Shown: positions 1-5,909, numbered from the stretch's first letter. The stretch is DNA of 6,787 bases from Candidatus Jidaibacter sp. (GCA_021298045.1 JAJTHY010000101.1:1-6787), one strand, 5' to 3'. The notes: generated by a model not told the origin, from the letters alone. Program-made: numbers and translations.

Positions 1-33
1 AATTGGTCTGCGTGCTTGAATCAGCATAAAATT
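1..33. repeat. Outer arm of a perfect 33-bp inverted repeat
   Basis: Bases 1-33 are the exact reverse complement of bases 173-205. The match stops at base 34 versus 172 on the inner side. On the outer side it reaches the window edge, so it may continue further. The spacer is 139 bases. Both arms lie inside the leftmost minus-strand ORF. A long perfect arm flush with the end of the sequence suggests a contig-end fold-back, but an invertible segment is also possible. Confidence 0.9.
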
Positions 34-391
34 TATAACTTAATATTTTATCAGTTAATTTTTTGAAAAAATATTTTTGTATATCTTCGCCTTTTTTTTC
101 TTTAGATAACAATTTCTTAGCTAGGCTTTTTCTACTCTCATGAGTATCAAAGATAACGTCACCCAGTTGTTTAATTTTATGCTGATTCAAGCACGCAGAC
201 CAATTTTCTTCCACGTACCGCAGCATAGCAATTTTTTTAGCAAATTTGTCTGGATCGGCGCTGTTCCAAAAATGCAATATCTTTGAATCAGGATCATTAA
301 CTGCAAACTGCTTAAGAGTACTAAATATCACGTCGTCCTGTTTCTCAGGTAAAATCCCAGAAACTTCATTGATAACATGATTAGCACCCAT
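1..391 (-). CDS. Partial ORF of unknown function, C-terminus beyond the window edge
   Basis: Reading leftward from an ATG at 389-391, the frame stays open for 130 codons to the window edge, so the gene is cut by the window. The start is well supported: a GGGGG Shine-Dalgarno (397-401) lies 5 bases upstream and directly follows the TAA of the glutaredoxin gene, only 10 bases away, so the two are probably co-transcribed. The product is hydrophilic and lysine-rich, with likely helices around residues 45-75 and 85-120. It has no signal peptide, no membrane segment and no motif I recognise, so I propose no function. Residues 63-73 and roughly 120-130 are encoded by the two arms of a perfect 33-bp inverted repeat (173-205 and 1-33). 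If that repeat is an assembly fold-back, the sequence beyond about residue 73 is unreliable. I am fairly sure it is a real gene because it is open, spaced like an operon member and has a good RBS. Confidence 0.6.
   Translation of the reverse strand, partial: MGANHVINEVSGILPEKQDDVIFSTLKQFAVNDPDSKILHFWNSADPDKFAKKIAMLRYVEENWSACLNQHKIKQLGDVIFDTHESRKSLAKKLLSKEKKGEDIQKYFFKKLTDKILSYKFYADSSTQTN
173..205. repeat. Inner arm of a perfect 33-bp inverted repeat
   Basis: This is the exact reverse complement of bases 1-33. On the minus strand it encodes residues 63-73 of the partial ORF (NWSACLNQHKI). Beyond base 205 no partner can be tested, because the partner would lie outside the window. Confidence 0.9.
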
Positions 392-401
392 ATGCACCCC
401 C

Positions 402-656
402 TTAAGCTGCTTTTGATTCTACTAAACTATTTATTTTGTCTTGTAACTCTTCTAAACCGTTAACATACTTACCCTCAACAAATATTTGAGGTGTAACTGA
501 TCTACCACCAGTACGCTCTATCATTTCACGCTTTAACAAAACATCATGTGTAATCTCCTTCTCTAGAAAGTCCACTTTCTTAGAGCTTAATAATTGCCTT
601 ACTTTATCTGATTGGCGGCAATTTGCTTGAGTATAGATTATTATCTTCTTTTTCAT
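402..656 (-). CDS. Glutaredoxin, single-cysteine (CRQS) active site
   Basis: This 84-residue protein has the usual length and fold order of a small GrxC-type glutaredoxin, a cytoplasmic glutathione-dependent thiol oxidoreductase. Strand 1 (residues 3-9) leads to the active-site loop C13-R14-Q15-S16, then helix 1, strand 2, helix 2, the cis-proline segment (VTPQIF, residues 54-59) and a modified glutathione-binding turn (VNGLEEL, where GG is more common). C13 is the only cysteine. The familiar dithiol motif is CPYC and the familiar monothiol motif is CGFS, so CRQS is unusual. A one-cysteine enzyme can catalyse deglutathionylation by the monothiol mechanism but not dithiol disulfide reduction. 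The ATG is the first possible start after an in-frame stop upstream. There is no clear Shine-Dalgarno. It lies 63 bases after recF and 10 bases before the partial ORF. The family call is secure; the exact role is not. Confidence 0.85.
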   Translation of the reverse strand: MKKKIIIYTQANCRQSDKVRQLLSSKKVDFLEKEITHDVLLKREMIERTGGRSVTPQIFVEGKYVNGLEELQDKINSLVESKAA

Positions 657-675
657 TTTATATAATAAGATAGGT

Positions 676-690
676 GCATTTGATAAATGC
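676..690. repeat. Small perfect hairpin in the recF-glutaredoxin gap
   Basis: GCATTT and AAATGC (676-681 and 685-690) form a 6-bp stem with a 3-base loop. No T-run follows on either strand, so it is a poor terminator. It could be an operator, an mRNA structure or chance. It overlaps the -10 box of the candidate promoter at 687-715. Confidence 0.3.
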
Positions 691-715
691 TAACATAAAA
701 TATTTACGACTTCAA
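687..715 (-). promoter_or_regulatory. Weak sigma70-type promoter candidate for the glutaredoxin operon
   Basis: On the minus strand TTGAAG (710-715) and TAGCAT (687-692) are 17 bases apart, 31 bases upstream of the glutaredoxin ATG. The -10 box matches the consensus at only 4 of 6 positions, and AT-rich DNA gives such matches by chance. Read-through from recF is the alternative. Confidence 0.25.
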
Positions 716-719
716 ATAC

Positions 720-1793
720 TTACACCTTAATCTTAATATATTTTTTACATTTCAAGATTGAGGTAAAATTAGGGGAATTGGTCCCCGTTACCCAAACTTG
801 GGCATTTATCACTTCTAGCTTTTCTATTAATGCTGCCGATCTTTTTTCATCAAGATGTGAAAAAATATCATCCAGTAGGATTACGGGCCTAACACCGCTA
901 ACCTTATTTAAAGACTCAACCTGCGCAAGAATCAAAGATAGCAGCATAACCTTAAGCTCCCCGGTAGAAGCCTTGCTGGCACTTATACCCTTTACTGAAT
1001 TCTTGATAATAAAATCCGCCCTGTGAACTCCATATAAAGATTTACCAACTTTTGCATCTAAATTTCTTGAACGCTCAAAGCCAACTAAAATATTGCTATA
1101 ACTATTTGAATTTATGTTGTTTGCAATAGTGCAACATAGAGATATTTCAGGTGAAATTAAAATGTTACCTTCCATATTCATATGCATATTTAAACGCTCT
1201 ATAGCATCTAATCTAGCAGCAGATATTTTAACCGAAGTTTCCGCAAGAACTCTTTCAAGTTGCGTAAGCCATATAGGGTCTGCATCTCCATCTTTTAAAA
1301 GCCTAAGACGTGCACGCAAAGTGTGTTCATATCGAGAAACATCTTCAGCATGAGACGGGTTAAAATTATAAACTAACCTATCCAAAAATTTACGTCGCAA
1401 TGATTTAGACTCAGCAAGAAGACCATCTTGGGAAGGAGTTAACCATATAATCTTAATTAAATTGAGCAGAGACGAGCTAGATCTTACATTTTTGTTATCA
1501 ACTTTAATAATTCTTCTGCGTGACTCACCACAGTTCATCCCGATCTCAACTAACCCGTCGTTGGTATTTTCCACGCTTACAAATACAGTCCAGGAATTAG
1601 TAGAAAACTTTATTGCATCATCAAAGCTCACATTCCTCAATCCTTTACCTGGAGATAAAAATGAAATAGCTTCTAAAACACTAGTTTTGCCAGCACCATT
1701 TGCCCCTTCAAGAAATATTATATCTTGATTACCCTCAAACAAAAAACTTTTATGTATGCGAAAATTTTCAAGATACAAACGATTAATTGACAT
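720..1793 (-). CDS. recF: RecF, DNA replication and gap-repair ATPase
   Basis: RecF is an SMC-like, ABC-type ATPase that binds single-strand gaps and, with RecO and RecR, loads RecA at stalled forks. The 357-residue length fits the family. The N-terminus (INRLYLENFRIHKSF) is the typical RecF opening. Walker A is GANGAGKT at residues 30-37. The signature region is STGELK at 276-281. Walker B with the D-loop is VILLDDIFSHLD at 304-315. The middle third is the coiled lobe characteristic of RecF. The ATG at 1791-1793 is preceded by GAGG (1802-1805) with an 8-base spacer. It lies downstream of dnaN on the same strand, a common pairing in bacteria, but here 295 bases and a palindromic element separate them, so it may have its own promoter. 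All ATPase motifs are intact. The only deviation noted is the signature, GEL where GEQ is common. Confidence 0.96.
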   Translation of the reverse strand: MSINRLYLENFRIHKSFLFEGNQDIIFLEGANGAGKTSVLEAISFLSPGKGLRNVSFDDAIKFSTNSWTVFVSVENTNDGLVEIGMNCGESRRRIIKVDNKNVRSSSSLLNLIKIIWLTPSQDGLLAESKSLRRKFLDRLVYNFNPSHAEDVSRYEHTLRARLRLLKDGDADPIWLTQLERVLAETSVKISAARLDAIERLNMHMNMEGNILISPEISLCCTIANNINSNSYSNILVGFERSRNLDAKVGKSLYGVHRADFIIKNSVKGISASKASTGELKVMLLSLILAQVESLNKVSGVRPVILLDDIFSHLDEKRSAALIEKLEVINAQVWVTGTNSPNFTSILKCKKYIKIKV

Positions 1794-1882
1794 TTAAATA
1801 TCCTCGCTATCCAATACCAAAACCCATTCTTAACCCGAGTTATGGATAAGAGATGTAATTAATACTTTATGATTTAAAGCAA

Positions 1883-1915
1883 AAAGCTCTAAATTCATCT
1901 CTGCGAAAGAGCTTT
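1883..1915 (-). terminator. Candidate rho-independent terminator between dnaN and recF
   Basis: An 8-bp perfect stem (1883-1890 with 1908-1915, AAAGCTCT and AGAGCTTT) encloses a 17-base loop. On the minus strand the stem runs into TTTTT and, two bases later, TTT, as expected for a terminator of the dnaN transcript. The stem is only moderately GC-rich. There is no T-run on the plus strand. Confidence 0.4.
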
Positions 1916-2045
1916 AGCGATTGCGGCAGCCAACTCTTTTCGTCACCACAGCTACGGCGGGAGCCTTGAGATTTCATCCGTAGCAGAGGTGGCCCGAAGG
2001 GTCTAGGTTGCCACGTCGCCAAGTAGGAGCCTCGCAATGACACTC
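1916..2045. repeat. GC-rich palindromic intergenic element (ATTGCG type)
   Basis: Bases 1941-2040 contain 60 G or C out of 100, far above the surrounding DNA. The block has nested inverted repeats: GCTACGG (1951-1957) with CCGTAGC (1978-1984); GTGGC (1989-1993) with GCCAC (2010-2014), enclosing CCC-GAA-GGG; and boundary-like GTCA (1942-1945) with TGAC (2038-2041). ATTGCG near 1920 and CGCAAT near 2033 also face each other, and GGAGCCT is directly repeated (1960, 2026). No tRNA or known RNA gene fits, and no long ORF lies within it. On the minus strand it begins GTCATTGCGAGGCTCC and continues GTGGCAACCTAG. From memory this resembles interspersed ATTGCGAG...GTGGCAATCTAG repeats of Rickettsiales-like genomes. 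Exact ends and copy number cannot be seen from one copy. Confidence 0.6.
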
Positions 2046-2088
2046 GTACATTATTTCAAACCAATTTTCTCCCTAGCTATATACCAGG

Positions 2089-3225
2089 CTAAACCTGCAT
2101 TGGCATCAATATATACAGAAAGTTATTATCCTCTGAGTCACGAGCAGTAACGGCACCTAAATTTCCGGAAAAGGTCATTTTTACAGCCTCGCCATCAATC
2201 GCAGATAATGCGTCTAGCACATATCGGGAGTTAAAACCAATTTCCAATGATTCAGAAGAGTCAAACTCTATTGCCACATCCTGAGCTCCCCTAGCATTGC
2301 CATTCATTTCACTAGTGGCACTTATCATCAACTTCTCACCGTTTATAACAAATTTCACCGCTTTGGTCTTGTCATTGGAAACCGAAATAACTAAGTCAAT
2401 GGCATCCGTAAACTCTTTTTTGGAAACACTTAAATTCTTATCATTATTTTTCGGTATGACGCGCTCATAGTCAGGAAATTTACCATCGATAAGTTTCGAG
2501 GTTATAACTGAGCTACCAACATAAAAAATTATTTTTTTATCACATAAGGCAATATCAACTTCTCCAACGAAAGAGTCCAAAAGCTTAACAACCTCAGCAA
2601 CCGTCTTCTTAGGAATTATAATGCCAGGCATATCACTCGCACCTTCCGGAGGGGTGGTTTGAGAAAGCGCTAATCTATGCCCATCCGTCGCAACTGCGCG
2701 AAGAACGGGAACGCCATCTTCAGAAACTGCTGCATGCAGATAAACCCCATTTAAATAGTACCTGGTTTCTTCATTAGAAACAGCATGCCTAACCTTAGCA
2801 AATAAACCGCGCAATATCTCTGAAGACATAGTAAAACGCATTGTGTTTGCAGGATCTTCAAAACTAGGGAATTCCTCAGGTTTAATGGTAGGTAAGCTGA
2901 ATTCACTGGATCCAACTTGAATTTTTATAGAATCCTTATCCCCAGGCTGCTTAATAAAGTTCACATCAACATTATCTGAAATCTTTCTGACGATTTCATA
3001 TAAGGTGGAAGCCGGAATGGTTGTGCAAATTGGGTTCTTCACAACCGCTTGAATTCTGTCTTCTATACATATATCCATATCGGTTGCCAACAACTCAATG
3101 CTGTTGTCGCCATTGGCCGTTATTTTAACGTTTGATAAAACAGGTATTGCCGCCCTTTTCTCAACAATTGATTGGACGTGCGAGAGCACCTTGCTTAAAT
3201 CATCTCTTTTAGCTGAAAATTCCAT
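2089..3225 (-). CDS. dnaN: DNA polymerase III sliding clamp (beta subunit)
   Basis: The beta clamp is a ring-shaped homodimer that tethers DNA polymerase III and many repair proteins to DNA. From the ATG at 3223-3225 the product is 378 residues, close to the usual 366-380. The three clamp domains fall at about 1-125, 130-253 and 255-378. Recognisable family blocks are EETRYYLNGV (152-161), ATDGHRLAL (179-187), LIDGKFPDYERVIP (245-258) and the C-terminal YILMPMQV, part of the peptide-binding pocket. A TTG one codon upstream is possible, but AGG lies 6 bases before the ATG and only 3 before the TTG, so the ATG is preferred. The gene has its own leftward promoter (3256-3283) and diverges from the ankyrin-like gene. 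recF follows on the same strand. dnaA is not next to it here. Nothing suggests decay. Confidence 0.97.
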   Translation of the reverse strand: MEFSAKRDDLSKVLSHVQSIVEKRAAIPVLSNVKITANGDNSIELLATDMDICIEDRIQAVVKNPICTTIPASTLYEIVRKISDNVDVNFIKQPGDKDSIKIQVGSSEFSLPTIKPEEFPSFEDPANTMRFTMSSEILRGLFAKVRHAVSNEETRYYLNGVYLHAAVSEDGVPVLRAVATDGHRLALSQTTPPEGASDMPGIIIPKKTVAEVVKLLDSFVGEVDIALCDKKIIFYVGSSVITSKLIDGKFPDYERVIPKNNDKNLSVSKKEFTDAIDLVISVSNDKTKAVKFVINGEKLMISATSEMNGNARGAQDVAIEFDSSESLEIGFNSRYVLDALSAIDGEAVKMTFSGNLGAVTARDSEDNNFLYILMPMQV

Positions 3226-3255
3226 CAATAACCTAGGATTTTTTACTCAACAAAA

Positions 3256-3283
3256 AATATAAACTATACTATGTAACTTTCAA
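3256..3283 (-). promoter_or_regulatory. Likely sigma70 promoter of dnaN
   Basis: On the minus strand TTGAAA (3278-3283) and TATATT (3256-3261) are separated by 16 bases, matching the consensus boxes at 5 of 6 positions each. Transcription would start near 3249, giving a leader of about 24 bases before the dnaN ATG. Confidence 0.55.
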
Positions 3284-3307
3284 GACTTAAATTTTCAAAA
3301 CATTCAT

Positions 3308-3322
3308 ATAGCATATTGCTAT
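3308..3322. repeat. 15-bp palindrome in the dnaN/ankyrin divergent region
   Basis: ATAGCA-TAT-TGCTAT is a perfect 6-bp inverted repeat with a 3-base centre. It lies between the two divergent promoter candidates, 7 bases before the rightward -35 box. A 9-base direct repeat (ATTATTATG at 3321-3329 and 3333-3341, period 12) follows it. This is suitable for a regulator site, but AT-rich DNA makes chance plausible. Confidence 0.35.
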
Positions 3323-3329
3323 TATTATG

Positions 3330-3358
3330 TTGATTATTATGATAAATAATCTCATAAT
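3330..3358 (+). promoter_or_regulatory. Likely sigma70 promoter of the ankyrin-like gene
   Basis: TTGATT (3330-3335) and CATAAT (3353-3358) are 17 bases apart, about 32 bases before the ATG. The start point would be near 3365. No Shine-Dalgarno is visible in the short AT-rich leader. Confidence 0.45.
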
Positions 3359-3389
3359 ATGCAAAAACATACATTAATAAATATTATTT

Positions 3390-4130
3390 ATGCTTAACTC
3401 TCAACATAAATTAACCGAAGAAAGATGTTTATTTTTATACATTTTACATGATGAAAGCAGGAGTTCCCAAAAAAAAGAAAAGTATGAAAAGAGAATTCAA
3501 AAGATACTTTTTAGCTTAAATCCAGATTCTATAAGGAGATCCGGCCCCTTTAAAGGGACCAATTCTTTGTGGTTGGCAACATTTTATAAACAGTGGGATG
3601 TGGCTGAAGAAATGCTTAAATACACCTCAGTCAACGTTAATGCAATATGCTCTGAAAAAGAATCACGCCACTACAATAAAACAAGCATCTGTATTGCTGC
3701 TCACTATCATAAATGGGATATTGTAGCTCAATTAATGCAAAGGGGGGCAGATATTCAATATGGCTCCTACAATAAAATGACAGTGGCATCTATGGCAGAT
3801 TCTTATTATATGCGATGCAAAAGAAACGGAACAAGTATCAATAAGCATATTTTTTATTTGATTTTAGCAGTTACAGATTTGCCGCGAGAATCTAAATGGC
3901 TTACAACCAGCCATTTAAATAAAAAAGTGGAGAAAATTAAATATACCGCATTAAAGTACTGCGAAAAGGGCTTACAAAAAGATAAAGACAATGCGATTAA
4001 TCATGCGATAGAACTTTTATGTGAGAAATTTAACGAATATAAACTAAGCAATCAGAGCAGAAAATGCTTCGCAGAAATAATTGCATTACAAGCTTTGAAA
4101 GGTATGGAACTAGATAACACCTCCCCCTAG
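3390..4130 (+). CDS. Ankyrin-repeat-like protein of unknown function
   Basis: The protein has 246 residues. Two degenerate ankyrin-like units are visible. The first, about residues 56-85, reads G-T-N-S-L-W-L-A then WDVAEEML and VNVNA. The second, about 96-125, reads N-K-T-S-I-C-I-A-A then WDIVAQLM and RGADI. Both share a Y-x-K/Q/H-W-D-V/I pattern at the turn between helices, so they are copies of one another. A third, poorer unit may begin near 128. The N-terminal 50 residues and the C-terminal 75 are charged and probably helical, with no signal peptide or membrane segment. Ankyrin repeats bind proteins, and in intracellular bacteria they are often type IV effectors, but nothing here proves secretion. 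The ATG at 3390 has no Shine-Dalgarno. The gene stands alone between two intergenic regions with their own promoters. Confidence 0.75.
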   Translation: MLNSQHKLTEERCLFLYILHDESRSSQKKEKYEKRIQKILFSLNPDSIRRSGPFKGTNSLWLATFYKQWDVAEEMLKYTSVNVNAICSEKESRHYNKTSICIAAHYHKWDIVAQLMQRGADIQYGSYNKMTVASMADSYYMRCKRNGTSINKHIFYLILAVTDLPRESKWLTTSHLNKKVEKIKYTALKYCEKGLQKDKDNAINHAIELLCEKFNEYKLSNQSRKCFAEIIALQALKGMELDNTSP

Positions 4131-4134
4131 CGCG

Positions 4135-4151
4135 ATAACTTAAAGAGTTAT
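4135..4151 (+). terminator. Weak hairpin after the ankyrin-like gene
   Basis: ATAACT (4135-4140) and AGTTAT (4146-4151) form a 6-bp AT-rich stem with a 5-base loop, 4 bases after the stop codon. The tail is only loosely T-rich (TAATTTAG), so termination here is uncertain. Confidence 0.25.
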
Positions 4152-4170
4152 TAATTTAGTATATATAACA

Positions 4171-4199
4171 TTGATTATTATTCATTTTTCCTTTAAATT
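4171..4199 (+). promoter_or_regulatory. Candidate sigma70 promoter for the PfkB-like/tsaB pair
   Basis: TTGATT (4171-4176) and TAAATT (4194-4199) are 17 bases apart, 42 bases before the next ATG. The -10 match is weak. The -35 region shares the 11-base string TTGATTATTAT with the promoter region of the preceding gene (3330-3340). Confidence 0.3.
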
Positions 4200-4241
4200 A
4201 GTTAGCCTATTATTTGAATAAATCACGAGATCGCAATCAAC

Positions 4242-5339
4242 ATGCGCAAACTAATTTATACGTTACTAACCATAACTTTATTAATTACAATCTCAAAGCC
4301 TGTAAGCGCTAGGCTTATACAAAAAGAGCAGGACAAACCTTATGATATATTGGGTATAGGGCTATCAGAAATAGATGTATTAAGCTTTGTAGATGATGAA
4401 TATATAAAGCGCCATTTAACAATACCTTACGATATGCCGAAGGGCAAACTCTCGTTTACAGACGATAAAACCTGGAACTCATTAAAGGATTCCTTGAAAG
4501 AATTCACTCTACTTCCCAGCGGTGAAATTGCCAGCTTATTATTTGTTTATTCAAGTTTAGGTGGAAAATCTGCTTTCAGCACAGTGCTTGCGCGTGATGA
4601 ATATGGTGAATATTTTTTGAATAACATAAAAAATCTAGGCATATCGCTTACAAATACCTCGCCGATCACAGCAGAAAAAACAGTAGCAAACCTCGTGTAC
4701 GTAACTCCAGATGGAGTAACCACCTACGTTGGTGTTAAGAGTAATGGGATAAAAATCAGCCAACAAGATATTAAATATCATCAAATTAAAGATTTTAAAG
4801 TAGTTATCACGGAATCCAGCTTATGGGACGGCGGAGCTCAATCAAGAGCTATAATGAGGGCATTTAACATTGCAAAAAAAGTTAGTACAAAAAGAGTTTT
4901 TTTGTTATCCGATTCATTATTTGCTAAGCAATATAAGGATGATTTCATAAAATTAACGGAACAGATAGACATATTGATAGCCAGTCAAAAGTCAATGTTT
5001 GAGCTTTTAGAAGTAAGAGATGTTCAAAAAATGATCGATAAGGCAAGAAAATTGAAAATCTTAGTTTTGGTGACAAATGGCTCAAAAGGAGCAATTGCCA
5101 TCAGGGGGTCGGAAGTATATTACATCAAGGCAAATACTGTGGAATCCAGTAAAATTATAGACAAAACAGGATCTCAAGCCGCTTTTGCAGCTGGGTTCCT
5201 TTGTAACTATATTGATGGGAAATCCATAGATGAAGCGGGAGAGCTTGCAGCTAAAGCAGCATCGTATATAATACAGCAAGTGGGAAGTAACCCTAAAAAC
5301 AATCTCTCGGAAATTTTAAATGACAACCTTAATAATTGA
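4242..5339 (+). CDS. Exported PfkB-fold protein lacking catalytic residues (likely pseudokinase)
   Basis: The protein has 365 residues. From about residue 33 it follows the PfkB (ribokinase/adenosine kinase) family: YDILGIGLSEIDVLSFVDDEYI (34-55), LGGKSAFSTVLARDEYGEYFL (106-126), the strand VLVTNGSKGAIAI (275-287), and AAFAAGFL (313-320). The key motifs are broken. The family's C-terminal DTTGAGDAF is DKTGSQAAF here (307-315), so the catalytic Asp is Ala313 and the anion-hole GAG is GSQ. The metal-associated ANEAE-like stretch is ASQKS (247-251). The usual GG-x-x-x-N substrate motif is SGEIAS (93-98). Residues 1-23 look like a Sec signal peptide: MRK, then a hydrophobic core to about residue 18, then VSA for signal peptidase I. 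Kinases of this family are cytoplasmic and need ATP, so an exported, motif-less version probably has another role, such as binding a sugar or nucleoside or acting structurally. No other good start exists near residue 32. tsaB overlaps its end by 20 bases. Confidence 0.85.
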   Translation: MRKLIYTLLTITLLITISKPVSARLIQKEQDKPYDILGIGLSEIDVLSFVDDEYIKRHLTIPYDMPKGKLSFTDDKTWNSLKDSLKEFTLLPSGEIASLLFVYSSLGGKSAFSTVLARDEYGEYFLNNIKNLGISLTNTSPITAEKTVANLVYVTPDGVTTYVGVKSNGIKISQQDIKYHQIKDFKVVITESSLWDGGAQSRAIMRAFNIAKKVSTKRVFLLSDSLFAKQYKDDFIKLTEQIDILIASQKSMFELLEVRDVQKMIDKARKLKILVLVTNGSKGAIAIRGSEVYYIKANTVESSKIIDKTGSQAAFAAGFLCNYIDGKSIDEAGELAAKAASYIIQQVGSNPKNNLSEILNDNLNN

Positions 5340-5880
5340 CACCTGCTTTGGTTACCTATCAATCGCTTTAGCTGCAGATGATAAAATATTACAACATGTA
5401 GAAGTAGAAAGTTTAAACCAACAATCTAAATTACTCGCATCATCTGTTGATGAAATTATGCAAAAATCCAACGAAAATATAAGCACTGTAGTAATAACAA
5501 AAGGCCCTGGTAGCTTTACTGGAATCCGCATAGGGCTAGCATTTGCGCTAGGATTGCAGGCTGCAATAAACTGCAAGATATTTACCATCTCTTCTCTTGC
5601 CACTTTAAATATGAATTATATTGGAGAGAATATAGTTACTATAAAATCTGGTTTAGGCACCTACTTTAGCCAAAAATTTCACAATCACACAGAAGTTGGC
5701 GCTATCCAAGCATTAACAGAGCAAGAGATTGATAATCTATCGTTAAATGGCAATAAAATAATTGGACATTACAAAGATCTAACTCTTAAGCCCTCACCCG
5801 AAATTATGCTGAAACTTTTTAAAGCTGGCGCCTGCACCAAAGACTTAACACCACTTTACGCTAAAGACTCTTATTTTTGA
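5320..5880 (+). CDS. tsaB: tRNA t6A biosynthesis protein TsaB (YeaZ family)
   Basis: TsaB is the partner of TsaD in the complex that installs threonylcarbamoyl on A37 of ANN-decoding tRNAs, and it acts in the cytoplasm. The diagnostic block KGPGSFTGIRIGLAFALGL is present at residues 61-79. The N-terminus LIIDTCFGYLSIAL is the first ASKHA strand pair, and the C-terminus LTPLYAKDSYF matches the family's usual ending. At 186 residues it is shorter than the 231 of E. coli, with the loss in the second half, as in other reduced genomes. A histidine commonly found in the RxH-type stretch before the first long helix is not seen (LNQQSKLL, 32-39). The ATG lies inside the 3' end of the PfkB-like gene, overlapping it by 20 bases, with GGA 8 bases upstream, so translational coupling is likely. 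tsaD, tsaC and tsaE are not in the window. The call is firm. Confidence 0.92.
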   Translation: MTTLIIDTCFGYLSIALAADDKILQHVEVESLNQQSKLLASSVDEIMQKSNENISTVVITKGPGSFTGIRIGLAFALGLQAAINCKIFTISSLATLNMNYIGENIVTIKSGLGTYFSQKFHNHTEVGAIQALTEQEIDNLSLNGNKIIGHYKDLTLKPSPEIMLKLFKAGACTKDLTPLYAKDSYF

Positions 5881-5909
5881 GAAAATCTATTAATACCAAA
5901 CTTTTCATC

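Noticed and set aside
971..990. TGGCAC in recF as a second sigma54 promoter (also one near 2315-2330 in dnaN)
   Set aside because: Neither has TTGC at the required distance, and neither lies before a gene on the correct strand.
778..1728. Plus-strand open frames of 79-88 codons opposite recF
   Set aside because: They lie wholly inside the strongly supported recF, have no ribosome binding sites and encode no recognisable motif; they are antisense shadows.
1941..2041. tRNA or other known structured RNA gene in the dnaN-recF gap
   Set aside because: No cloverleaf, T-loop GGTTCRA block or CCA-like acceptor can be laid out; the nested palindromes fit a repeat element better.
3226..3228. TTG one codon upstream as the dnaN start
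   Set aside because: The AGG ribosome-binding site is only 3 bases from the TTG but 6 from the ATG at 3223-3225, and the ATG gives the family-like N-terminus.
4242..4310. The PfkB-like N-terminal extension as a mis-called start
   Set aside because: No ATG, GTG or TTG with a ribosome-binding site lies near the start of the kinase domain, and the extension has all three parts of a signal peptide plus a VSA cleavage site.
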